A stretch of 64,000 nucleotides of DNA from Alphaproteobacteria bacterium. GTDB taxonomy: Bacteria > Pseudomonadota > Alphaproteobacteria > ATCC43930 > CGMCC-115725. Of the stretch, positions 28,915 to 37,199 are shown piece by piece (the first letter of the stretch is position 1; each line of letters begins with the position of its first letter). The notes under the pieces were generated by a model that saw only the letters and a program-made list of their open reading frames with translations, was not told the DNA's origin and did no database searches. The stretch spans positions 90,525 through 154,524 of the forward strand of contig JAGWON010000007.1 in assembly GCA_028871055.1 (NCBI GenBank), read 5' to 3'. The translations under genes were made by a program, and so were the position numbers.

Positions 28915-29057
28915 TGAACGGTAAACGTCTTTCTGCGATTTTCGCGTTGGAGGATGTCCTTTAATTGGGGTTGTATCCCCGAAAGTCAAATTATTTCTTA
29001 GCGTTGCAGCGATTCGGCGGCGTGGCGTGGCTTGCGGGCTTCACTTAACCTCGCGCC

Positions 29058-29759
29058 ATGCCGCAAAAAGCACCACTCGTGCTGCTGCCCGGCCTGCTTT
29101 GCGACCGGGCGCTTTGGCGCGGCCAGATCGAGGCCTTGGCCGATATCGCCGAGCCTTGGGTCGCCGATTTGACGCACGACGACACGGTGGCGGCGATGGC
29201 GCAACGCGTGCTCGCGGGAGCGCCGCCCCGCTTCGCACTTGCCGGACTGTCGATGGGCGGTTATTGCGCGCTCGAGGTGATGCGCCAGGCGCCGGAGCGC
29301 GTCGAGCGCCTCGCCCTGCTCGATACCAGCGCGCGCGCCGATACGCCCGAGCAGACGTCGCGCCGCCGCGGCCTGATCGAGCTGGCCGAGAAGGGTGAGT
29401 TCAAGGGCGTGACGCCGCGGTTGCTGCCGCTGTTCCTGCATCCGGCGCGACTTAAAGACACCGCTTTGACGGGCGCGGTCACGGCGATGGCCGAGCGCGT
29501 CGGCAAGGATGCGTTCCTGCGCCAGCAAAAGGCGATCATGAGCCGGATCGACAGTCGCGCCTCGCTCGGCCGCATCGCGTGCCCAACGCTGGTGCTGTGC
29601 GGCCGCGAGGACCAGCTGACGCCGCCGACGCTACACGAGTAGCTGGCGTCGCTCATCGCGGGCGCGCGGCTCGCGGTGGTGCCCGATTGCGGTCATCTCT
29701 CGACCATGGAGCGGCCGGAGGCCGTCAATACCGCCTTGCGTGCCTGGCTCGCGGGTTAG
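29058..29759 (+). pseudogene. Alpha/beta hydrolase gene interrupted by an in-frame amber codon
   Basis: The frame encodes a 233-codon alpha/beta hydrolase with oxyanion region LLPGLLCD, nucleophile elbow GLSMGG (Ser65) and acid position Asp185 in CGREDQLTPP. A TAG at codon 195 (29640-29642) follows HE. The same frame continues LASLIAGARLAVVPDCGHLST, which holds the catalytic His (codon 213), and ends at 29759. The truncated 194-residue product lacks that His. A GAG-to-TAG change would explain it. It could be readthrough, a sequence error or recent loss. The 3' end overlaps the convergent binding-protein gene by 4 bases. Confidence 0.82.
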
Positions 29760-30763
29760 GGCGATTTCCGCGCTCGCCGCGCCGCCGCATCGATCAGACT
29801 CAGATCGACGTATTTCCTCACGTCGAGCGCAGTTTTCAGGAATCCGAACTTGACCTCGGTCGCCATATCGCGCTGCATCGCTGCGATGTCTGGCCTACCG
29901 TCCGGCGCATGATAATAGTCGGCGCTCGTGTAGAGGTATTTGAGCCGCGCGACCGGTAACTTGGTCGCGCGCGCGACGTTCTCGCGCGCCGCCGCCCGGT
30001 TGGCGGGATCGAGCAGCCAGCGCTCGCCGCGCAGCATGTCCTCGAAGAAATCGGTCAGCGCGGCGCGATGCGCGCTGATGAATCGCTTGCGCATTGCCAG
30101 CACGATCATCTGCGAGCGGCCGACTGCGTCCTTCATGCGGGCGAGCGGATGCGCGTTAGTCGCGATCTGCGGCGCAAAAATGAAAGGCGGCACGTCGGCG
30201 ATCAGATCGACTTTTTTCTCGAGCAGCATCGCGTTCATGTTCGGGAATGCGGCTTCGACCAGGGTATAGTCGCGCTTGTCCTCGAGACCGTGCTGCCGCA
30301 ACAGCGCGCGCAGCGCGACATCGAGCGCGCCGCCAATCGCATTCGAAGCCAGCACTTTGCCCTTGAGGTCCTCTATGCGCCGGATGCCGCTGTCGTTACG
30401 CACCAGGAACGGGCTCGACAAATAGCCCGGCGCGCCGTCCTGGAAGCCGTCGGCAACGACGCGCAGGTCGAGATGCGCATTCTGCACGCCCGCCGCGAGA
30501 GTCGAAAACGCCAGCGTGATGACATCGACGTCGTCGGCCGCGATCGCCTGGATCTCGGGCGAGGTGCCGGCGAAATGCATCGGCACCACGACATAGGATT
30601 TGCCGTAGTGGCGCAGGATGTCACGGTGCTCGAAGACCAGCGGCGACAGCACGTTGGTCATGCTGACCCAGCCATGGCGGATGACGAGGGGATCGGCGTT
30701 TGCGGCGCTGCCGAGACAAAGCATCAGCGCCGCGATCGTTCCGACGATGGCGCGGAAAAGCAT
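29756..30763 (-). CDS. NMT1/TAXI-type periplasmic substrate-binding protein
   Basis: Protein of 335 residues with a signal peptide (1-23, ending SAANA). It has the type-2 binding-protein layout of the nitrate/sulfonate/thiamine-precursor (SsuA/NMT1) group: an early strand LVIRHGWVSMTNVLSPLV, AADDVDVITLAFSTLAAG, and DLKGKVLASNAIGGALDVALR near residue 130. It would deliver a small ligand to an ABC importer, but no permease or ATPase gene is adjacent, so it may work with components elsewhere. CTGGAGGAGCC precedes the ATG at 30763, which is preferred over a start 15 codons upstream. Confidence 0.82.
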   Translation of the reverse strand: MLFRAIVGTIAALMLCLGSAANADPLVIRHGWVSMTNVLSPLVFEHRDILRHYGKSYVVVPMHFAGTSPEIQAIAADDVDVITLAFSTLAAGVQNAHLDLRVVADGFQDGAPGYLSSPFLVRNDSGIRRIEDLKGKVLASNAIGGALDVALRALLRQHGLEDKRDYTLVEAAFPNMNAMLLEKKVDLIADVPPFIFAPQIATNAHPLARMKDAVGRSQMIVLAMRKRFISAHRAALTDFFEDMLRGERWLLDPANRAAARENVARATKLPVARLKYLYTSADYYHAPDGRPDIAAMQRDMATEVKFGFLKTALDVRKYVDLSLIDAAARRARKSP

Positions 30764-30859
30764 GGCTCCTCCAGAATTTTTCGTCTGTCTTTTGCGCCAG
30801 CTTAGCATGTTCGGATTCGCGGCGCAGGCGCAAGCCCGTTCAATAGTTGCCGCCGTGCG

Positions 30860-31050
30860 ATGGAGGGTGTCTTAGCCGGCGTCGTCGATGATTTGCTGGC
30901 GCGGCTCTATCGCTTCGACGGCGTTGCCGCGCCGCACCGGGCCTATGTCGGCAAGATCATGGCGCAGGCGTACGATACGGCAGCGTTCAAGCTCGCCGCG
31001 GGCGAACTGCTACAATCCGTCGGGGTGAAGATTCTGTTTCACGCACTGGC
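30860..31050 (+). pseudogene. Fragment of an FAD-dependent oxidoreductase gene
   Basis: The translated segment VVDDLLARLYRFDGVAA, then YDTAAFKLAAGELLQSVGVKILFH, resembles an internal part of FAD_oxidored-type proteins, which read roughly V-E---RL---GG, then DPEAFK--AE-ML-EAGV-LL-H. Neither the N-terminal FAD motif nor the C-terminal part is present, and the frame soon runs antisense into the PAS gene. It is best read as a remnant; identity rests on pattern memory only. Confidence 0.45.
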
Positions 31051-31052
31051 GG

Positions 31053-31589
31053 TCAGGCGGCGCGGCGAACGATTTCGCGCCGCAACTCGTGCCGCTCGGC
31101 GGTGCTCAACGCGACGCTCGCATCGCCGAGGCCGCTGTCGGCGCCGTCGAGCACCTGGCCGACCAGCGCGATCGTCGCCCGCTTGGAGCCGTTGGCGAGC
31201 GGCAGGCTCAGCCGCCGCAGGATCATGCGCTTCGCATCGCGCCGGAACAGGGTCTCAGTATAGATCGGCATGCCGCTCTCGTAGATCTCGCGGCACAGGC
31301 CACGGACGTATTCGAGATAAGTGCCGGACAGCACGTCGTCGATGAAGCGGCCGGTATGGTCCCCGCCGGCCAACGCGGTGAGGCCGGTGCCGATCAGGCG
31401 ATAACGGGCGCGCGCGCCGCGATCGAGCAGATCGAGCATCATCATGTTCGGCAAGACAAAAGCAGGGATATCCACAGGGTCGATGTCGCGCCGGTCGGGC
31501 ATGCCCGCGCTGCCGCGCCGCAGTCGCCAGTAGCCGTACAGCGCCCGCAGAACCGGATCGTTGGTGACGAGGTCGATCACGTGCTGCAC
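31053..31589 (-). CDS. PAS_5-type domain protein
   Basis: Protein of 178 residues. It fits the alphaproteobacterial PAS_5 family: an N-terminal helix and LYGYWRLRRGSAGMPDRRDIDPVDIPAFVLPNM-type opening, then RYRLIGTGLTALAGGDHTGRFIDDVL, and a C-terminal strand block with LSLPLANGS. No output domain is attached, so it probably senses a small molecule or binds a partner. It is on the same strand as parE, 84 bases downstream of it. Specific role unknown. Confidence 0.8.
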   Translation of the reverse strand: MQHVIDLVTNDPVLRALYGYWRLRRGSAGMPDRRDIDPVDIPAFVLPNMMMLDLLDRGARARYRLIGTGLTALAGGDHTGRFIDDVLSGTYLEYVRGLCREIYESGMPIYTETLFRRDAKRMILRRLSLPLANGSKRATIALVGQVLDGADSGLGDASVALSTAERHELRREIVRRAA

Positions 31590-31673
31590 CCCTTTACCGT
31601 GCGGGATGCATTCTTGCGGCGATCCAATAATCAGCGGTAAATGCAGACGCGCGCGTGCCGAGTTATACCCAGG

Positions 31674-33698
31674 TTAAACATCGAGATCGCGCGCAAATTT
31701 CGCCTTTTCCTGAATAAATGCATAGCGCAGCTCGGGCTTGCGGCCCATCAGGCTCTCGACCAACTTCACCACCGGCTTGAAGCCGCGCTCGCCCTTCGGC
31801 GGCAGCGTCACCCGCAGCAGTATGCGCTTGGCCGGATCCATCGTCGTGTCCTTGAGGAAGCGCGGCGGCATTTCGCCCAGGCCCTTGAAGCGGCTGATCT
31901 CGACCTTGGCCCTGCTCTTGCCGAAGGCGGTCTTCATCAGCTTGTCCTTGTCCGCGTCGTCGCGCGCATAGAGCGTCGTATCGCCCTGCTGCAGACGATA
32001 GAGCGGCGGCACTGCCAGGAACAGCTTGCCGCGCTCGACCAGCTCGGGCATCTCGCGGAAGAAGAAAGTCATCAGCAACGACGCGATGTGGGCGCCGTCG
32101 ACGTCCGCGTCGGTCATGATGATGACCCGCTCGTAGCGCAGCTTCGCCTCCTGGTAGCGCTCGCCGCTGCCGCAACCCAATGCCAGGATCAGGTCGGAAA
32201 GCTCCTGGTTCTGCCTGAGGCGTTCTGCGCCGGCCGAGGCGACGTTCAGGATCTTGCCACGGAGCGGCAGGATGGCCTGGGTTTCGCGCGCGCGCGCCTG
32301 CTTGGCCGAGCCGCCGGCGCTGTCGCCCTCGACGATGAAGATTTCGGTGCCGACCGGCGACGAGCGCGAGCAGTCGGCAAGCTTGCCGGGCAGGCGCAGC
32401 TTGCGCGTCGCCGACTTGCGGTCGAGCTCCTTCTCCTGCCGCCGGCGCAGGCGCTCCTCGGCGCGCTCGACGATGGTCTCGAGCAGCGCGCGCGCCGCCG
32501 TCGGATCGTCCGACAGCCAGTGGTCGAAATGGTCCTTGAGTGCGGTCTCGATGAGGCGCTGCGCCTCGGGCGAGGCGAGCCTCTCCTTGGTCTGGCCCTG
32601 GAACTGCGGGTTCTTGAGGAACAACGACAGGATGACGACGGCGCCGCTCATCGCGTCGTCGCCGGTAATCTGCGCCGCGCGGCGGTTGTTGGCGAGTTCG
32701 CCATAGGCCTTGAAGCCGCGGGTCAGTGCCGTGCGCAGGCCTTGCTCGTGGGTGCCGCCGTCGGGGGTCGGCACGGTGTTGCAGAACGAGGCGACGGTGC
32801 CGTCGTCGGCATCCTCGGTCCAGGCGATCGCCCATTCGACCCGGCCGCTGCCGTCGAGCTCGGCCTCGCCGGTGAAGGCGCGCGGCGTCACCGTCTCGCG
32901 CTTGTCGAGCAGCGCGGCGAGGTAATCGGTGAGGCCACCGGGAAAATGAAGCGTGTCCTCCTGCGGCACGTCCTCGGGCCGTGGCAGCTTCGGATCGCAC
33001 CACCAGCGGATCTCGACGCCGCGGAAGAGATAGGCCTTGGAGCGCGCCAGGCGGTAGACGTTGACGGGGCGGAAATGCGCGCTGGCGCCGAAGATCTCGG
33101 GATCGGGATGGAAGCGCACCAGGGTGCCGCGCCGGTTGACCGCGCCGCCGGACTTGAGCTTGGTCTTGGGCTTGCCGCGGCTGTAGTCCTGCGTCCACAG
33201 CTTGCGGTCGCGCGCCACCTCGACGGTGAGTTTGTCCGAGAGCGCGTTGACCACGGAAATGCCGACGCCGTGCAGGCCGCCCGACGTCTTGTAGACGCTG
33301 CCGCCGAATTTGCCGCCCGAATGCAGCATGGTGAGGATGACCTCGAGCGCCGACTTGGTGCGAAATTTTGGATGAGGGTCAACGGGTATGCCGCGGCCGT
33401 TGTCGCGCACGGCGCAGCTGCCGTCGGCATGCAGCTCGATCTCGATGCGGCTGGCGTGACCGGCCACCGCCTCGTCCATGGCGTTGTCGAGCGCCTCGGC
33501 GACGAGGTGGTGCATCGCGCGCTCGTCGGTGCCGCCGATATACATGCCGGGGCGGCGCCGCACGGGCTCGAGGCCTTCGAGCACCTCGATGTCCTTGGCG
33601 GAATAGGAGCCGGAGCGTTTGGCCGGCGCGTTCGCGAACAGATCGGATGTGTCGCGCGTTTTGCGGGCGGCGTGCGCGGGCGGCATGGCGCTATGCAA
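31674..33698 (-). CDS. parE: DNA topoisomerase IV subunit B
   Basis: Protein of 674 residues. The GHKL ATPase part has EALDNAMDEA, DNGRGIPVD and GGLHGVGISVVNALS. The TOPRIM part has EGDSAGGSAKQAR, LPLRGKILNV and the DADVDGAHI acidic triad. The C terminus RFKGLGEMPP is the usual type IIA ending. The length and lack of a gyrase-type insertion favour ParE over GyrB. With ParC (not here) it unlinks daughter chromosomes. Divergent from the thioesterase gene. Confidence 0.93.
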   Translation of the reverse strand: MHSAMPPAHAARKTRDTSDLFANAPAKRSGSYSAKDIEVLEGLEPVRRRPGMYIGGTDERAMHHLVAEALDNAMDEAVAGHASRIEIELHADGSCAVRDNGRGIPVDPHPKFRTKSALEVILTMLHSGGKFGGSVYKTSGGLHGVGISVVNALSDKLTVEVARDRKLWTQDYSRGKPKTKLKSGGAVNRRGTLVRFHPDPEIFGASAHFRPVNVYRLARSKAYLFRGVEIRWWCDPKLPRPEDVPQEDTLHFPGGLTDYLAALLDKRETVTPRAFTGEAELDGSGRVEWAIAWTEDADDGTVASFCNTVPTPDGGTHEQGLRTALTRGFKAYGELANNRRAAQITGDDAMSGAVVILSLFLKNPQFQGQTKERLASPEAQRLIETALKDHFDHWLSDDPTAARALLETIVERAEERLRRRQEKELDRKSATRKLRLPGKLADCSRSSPVGTEIFIVEGDSAGGSAKQARARETQAILPLRGKILNVASAGAERLRQNQELSDLILALGCGSGERYQEAKLRYERVIIMTDADVDGAHIASLLMTFFFREMPELVERGKLFLAVPPLYRLQQGDTTLYARDDADKDKLMKTAFGKSRAKVEISRFKGLGEMPPRFLKDTTMDPAKRILLRVTLPPKGERGFKPVVKLVESLMGRKPELRYAFIQEKAKFARDLDV

Positions 33699-33809
33699 AT
33701 ACCGGTGGGCGAATCACGCGCGGATAACAACATCTGGTGACGGTCGAAGCAAGAGCCGTCTGGCCGAATCGGCTATGATCGCGGCGCAAGAAAAGGAGAC
33801 AGCCGGCCC

Positions 33810-34211
33810 ATGACTGCTGACGACACGCCAGAATCGCCGCCGGCGCGCGAACCGACGCTGCGCGCCATCGCCATGCCAGCCGATTCGAATGCGCGCGGCG
33901 ACATCTTCGGTGGCTGGCTGCTGTCGCAGATGGACCTGGCCGGCGGCTCGGCGGCGATGCGCCGGACCAAGGGCCGCGTCGCCACCGTCGCGATCACGTC
34001 GATGACCTTCCACAAGCCGGTGTTCATCGGCGACGAGGTCAGCGCCTATACCGAGGTGGTCAAGATCGGGCGCACCTCGCTCGCCATCAGGATCGAGGCC
34101 TGGGCGCGCCGTTTCGCCGCCGAGGAGACGGTCAAAGTCACCGAGGGCCTGTTCACCTACGTCGCGATCGACGCCGATCGCAAGCCGCGCCCGGTGCCGC
34201 CGGAAGCCTGA
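33810..34211 (+). CDS. Hotdog-fold acyl-CoA thioesterase (YciA type)
   Basis: Protein of 133 residues. The YciA signature is clear: MPADSNARGDIFGGWLLSQMD (about 21-41), with the Asn and Asp typical of the active site, and then ITSMTFHKPVFIGDEVSAYTEV. It hydrolyses acyl-CoA esters in the cytoplasm. AAAGGAGA lies about 11 bases before the ATG. Its last 55 bases overlap a proline-rich frame on the other strand. Confidence 0.9.
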   Translation: MTADDTPESPPAREPTLRAIAMPADSNARGDIFGGWLLSQMDLAGGSAAMRRTKGRVATVAITSMTFHKPVFIGDEVSAYTEVVKIGRTSLAIRIEAWARRFAAEETVKVTEGLFTYVAIDADRKPRPVPPEA

Positions 34212-34420
34212 CCGCCGGCGATGTTGCCACGGCGGGCGCCTTCCACGGGCGGTGGCGGCACGTCGAATGGCGGCGGCGAAATCGGCACTGGCGGCTCCTC
34301 GACCGGTGGCGGCACGTCCGGCGTCTCGCCGGGCTCGGGCCCCGGCGGCGCCGGCGGGTTGCCCGGCGGTTTCGGCTTGCCCGGCTGTTGCGCCCAATGC
34401 GTTCCTGGCATCCGGTTCAT
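34157..34420 (-). CDS. Small proline-rich protein
   Basis: Frame of 87 codons starting MNRMPGTHWAQQPGKPKPP and continuing with runs of Pro, Glu and Val (PPPVEEPPVPISPPPFDVPP). Short proteins of this kind, with an N-terminal W-QQP segment followed by a Pro-rich tail, occur in alphaproteobacteria as hypotheticals. It follows the MFS gene on the same strand after 56 bases and overlaps the thioesterase 3' end. No function can be given; it may not be expressed. Confidence 0.4.
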   Translation of the reverse strand: MNRMPGTHWAQQPGKPKPPGNPPAPPGPEPGETPDVPPPVEEPPVPISPPPFDVPPPPVEGARRGNIAGGQASGGTGRGLRSASIAT

Positions 34421-34476
34421 GTCCGGATAACGACCGCGGCGCGCGCCCGTTCCGTATTCATGAGGGCAATCGCCCC

Positions 34477-35790
34477 TCAGCTTCGGTAGACGCGACCCAT
34501 GCTGAACACCGCGACGGTGGCACAGAGTGGCGCCAGCGCGCCGAGCAGGAACAGCGCACCGTAGCCCATGTGGCCGGCGAGGAGCACGCCGGCGATCAGC
34601 GGACCGAGGATGCCGCCGATGCGGCCGACGCCGAGCGCCCAGCCGACGCCGGTCGCGCGCATCGCCGTCGGATAGAAAATCGCCGCCAGCGCATTGGCGC
34701 TGTTCTGGCCGCCGACGATGCAGAACCCGGCGCCGAAGGTGACCGCCATCAGCGCCGCCGCCGAGCCGACCGACACGCCGATCAGCGCCACGAACACGAC
34801 GGCGAAAGCGAACAGCAGTGGGATCACCGCATAGGGACCGAACTTGTCGATCGGCCAGCCGATCAGCAGCGAGCCGAGCACGCCGCCGATCTGGAACATG
34901 GTGCCGATGATCACCGCGGTGCGGATCGCCAGGCCGGTGTCGTGCGCCATGGTCGGGATCCAGTTCTGCAGGAAGAAGATCGACAGCAGGTTGGTGAAGA
35001 ACATGATCCAAAGCATGAAGGTGCCGAAGGCGCGGCGCTGGCGGAACAGATGCGCCACCGGCACGCCGTGCGCATGCATCTCGTCGACCTCGTAGCGCGC
35101 GCCGCGCGGCGGCGCGAAGGCACGATCGATGCGCCGCAGCAACGGGCCGATGCGTGCGCCCTCCGCGTCAGTGACGATCAGGAAGCGGATCGACTCCGGC
35201 AGGGCGAAGTACTGGATCGGCACCAGCAGCAGTGGCAGGATTCCGCCGACGTACCACACCGAGCGCCAGCCGTAGGTCGGAATCAGCGTGGCGGCGATCG
35301 CGCCGCCGAACGCCGCGCCGAGCGAAAAGCCGGTGAACATGATCATTACTACCGTGGCGCGCCGTCGCTCGGGCGCGTACTCGGCGGTGAGCGCGATGCC
35401 GTTCGGCATGGCGCCGCCGAGGCCGAGGCCGGCGATGAAGCGGAAGATCAGCAGCCCGCCCAGGCTGGTTGCGGTCGCGGCGGCGACGGTGAAGGCGCCG
35501 AAAACGATCGTGCAGACGATGATGACGGCACGGCGGCCGACTTTGTCGGCGAGCGGACCGAAGCCCAGCGCGCCGAAAAACAGACCGACGAGGCTGGCGA
35601 CAAACAGCGGTCCCAGCTCGGGCCGCGTCAGGTGCAGTTCATGGGCGATCGACGGAGCCACGAACGCGATTGATTGCGTGTCGTAACCGTCGAGAAACAC
35701 GGTGGCGGCGCAAAGCAGCGCGACCAGATATTGGAATCCGCCGATCTTGCGGCCGTCGATCAGTTTGGTGACGTTGACGACTTCAGCCAT
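34477..35790 (-). CDS. MFS transporter of the aromatic acid:H+ symporter type
   Basis: Protein of 437 residues with twelve helices. The first helix has the AAHS-type DGYDTQSIAFVAPSI (about 35-49), with the two acidic residues that drive uptake, and the motif-A loop GPLADKVGRR near residue 83. RFIAGLGLGGAMPN follows in TM4. The family takes up benzoate-type and other organic acids. GAGGGGGGAAAGCGC precedes the ATG at 35790, ten codons inside the longest frame. It lies 89 bases downstream of the formamidase gene. Confidence 0.88.
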   Translation of the reverse strand: MAEVVNVTKLIDGRKIGGFQYLVALLCAATVFLDGYDTQSIAFVAPSIAHELHLTRPELGPLFVASLVGLFFGALGFGPLADKVGRRAVIIVCTIVFGAFTVAAATATSLGGLLIFRFIAGLGLGGAMPNGIALTAEYAPERRRATVVMIMFTGFSLGAAFGGAIAATLIPTYGWRSVWYVGGILPLLLVPIQYFALPESIRFLIVTDAEGARIGPLLRRIDRAFAPPRGARYEVDEMHAHGVPVAHLFRQRRAFGTFMLWIMFFTNLLSIFFLQNWIPTMAHDTGLAIRTAVIIGTMFQIGGVLGSLLIGWPIDKFGPYAVIPLLFAFAVVFVALIGVSVGSAAALMAVTFGAGFCIVGGQNSANALAAIFYPTAMRATGVGWALGVGRIGGILGPLIAGVLLAGHMGYGALFLLGALAPLCATVAVFSMGRVYRS

Positions 35791-35879
35791 GCGCTTTCCC
35801 CCCTCGCGCTTGTAGCGCACGATCTTGGGGCTAAGGCCGGCGGGTTAGCAAGCGCCGGCCGCCCGGCGCGATTCGGCGC

Positions 35880-37127
35880 TCACGCCCTCTTGAAGATCGC
35901 CTTCGGAATCATGGCGTGGATGCCCTTCACGCCGTCGACGTTCTGCGTCACCTCGAAGTCGATGGCGACGCTGGCGAGGGCGTAGGCGTCGGCCGCTTCG
36001 AGGCCGTGCGCTTCGCCGAGGAACTTGACGGTCTCGCGCACGGCGATACGCATCGCCTCGTCCAGGCTTTCGTGCAGGCCCATGGTGATCCAATGGGTCG
36101 CGGTTTCAGCGCGCGGCAGGGTCCAGAATTTCCGCTTCAACAGGTCGAGGCGGAAGGTGCCGGTCAGCGACGTCTCGATTGCCGTCAGGTTAACCTCGCC
36201 GTCGCCCTGCGCGGCGTGACCGTCGCCGGTCATGAACAGCGCACCGGGAACGTGGACCGGAAGGTAGAGCGTCGCGCCCACGGTCAGCTCGTTCAAGTCG
36301 ATGTTGCCGCCGAAGGGACCCGGCGGCGCGGAGTTGAGCTTGCCGAGGGTCAGCGCCGGCCCGGTCGCCATGATGCCGAAGAACGGCTTGAGCGGAATCT
36401 CGATACCGGGCGCGAAGCGCGCGACGCGCGCGTCCATGTCGAAGGGAATGACAATGCTGCGGTTGAGCGCGAACTCGGCCGGCAGCGTGCCCTTGCCCAG
36501 GCGCGCCGAATTGACGCCATAGGGCACGCGCGGCTCGGCCGCGAGCACGTGCACGGCCAGCACGTCGCCCGCCTCGGCACCCTCGACATAGATCGGCGCC
36601 GAGACGACGTGCGGCCCGGCGCCCGAGTGCTGCACCTTGGCGTAGATCGCCACTGCGTCGGCCAGGACCTCGGCCTTGGGGATGCCGAAGCGCTCGAAGA
36701 ATCCCACCGGATCGCCCTGGTCCTCGAGCAAGCCCTCGTGCGAGACGGTGTCGATGGTGACGGTCGCGCCCGGCGTGACGCGCAACACCGGCTCGGCCGC
36801 GCTCCACAGATAGCCCCAGTGCACAGTCTCGGGGCCAGACTTGACATGAAACGCGCCGTCGCCGGTCTGCCGCACGAGACCGGCCTTGCGCGCGCGTTTC
36901 GCCAGCGCGTCGGAGCCGCTGCCTGCGGCCGCCGTCGGCTTGGTGCGGGTCGGCGGCGCTTCGTCGGCGGCGAGGAAATCGCGTACCTCGGGCGATTTGA
37001 GACCCCGGGCGAGAAACGCGCGCTCTTCCGGCCCAATCAGGGCGAGACGCGACAGCTCTTCGATGAAGGCGTCGAAAGGCTTCGACCGCGACCGGGCGGT
37101 CCCGCGCTTGCGAGAAGACGATGACAT
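35880..37127 (-). CDS. Acetamidase/formamidase family protein
   Basis: Protein of 415 residues. After an N-terminal extension of about 90 residues, rich in Arg, Ala and Ser, comes the FmdA/AmdA core: SGPETVHWGYLWSAAEPVLRV, then GHAAQGDGEVNLTAIETS with the conserved GDGH-AQGDGE cluster that builds the metal site, and THWITMGLHESLDEAM. The enzyme releases ammonia and a carboxylic acid from small amides. CAGGAGTGACCG precedes the ATG. The gene is between an OFA-type carrier (72 bases upstream) and an AAHS-type MFS carrier, all on one strand. Confidence 0.9.
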   Translation of the reverse strand: MSSSSRKRGTARSRSKPFDAFIEELSRLALIGPEERAFLARGLKSPEVRDFLAADEAPPTRTKPTAAAGSGSDALAKRARKAGLVRQTGDGAFHVKSGPETVHWGYLWSAAEPVLRVTPGATVTIDTVSHEGLLEDQGDPVGFFERFGIPKAEVLADAVAIYAKVQHSGAGPHVVSAPIYVEGAEAGDVLAVHVLAAEPRVPYGVNSARLGKGTLPAEFALNRSIVIPFDMDARVARFAPGIEIPLKPFFGIMATGPALTLGKLNSAPPGPFGGNIDLNELTVGATLYLPVHVPGALFMTGDGHAAQGDGEVNLTAIETSLTGTFRLDLLKRKFWTLPRAETATHWITMGLHESLDEAMRIAVRETVKFLGEAHGLEAADAYALASVAIDFEVTQNVDGVKGIHAMIPKAIFKRA

Positions 37128-37199
37128 CGGTCACTCCTGCGCAGGCGAAGGGGCGGCGCTACCGCTGCCCCACGCTCTAGCGCATGCTCTTACCGCAAG

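Noticed and set aside
31641..33740. 699-codon open frame antisense to parE
   Set aside because: Complete shadow of parE with no recognisable motif.
34221..34430. Glycine-rich plus-strand frame after the thioesterase
   Set aside because: It is the complement of the proline-rich minus-strand frame. The latter has a better ordered N terminus, so the Gly-rich reading was dropped.
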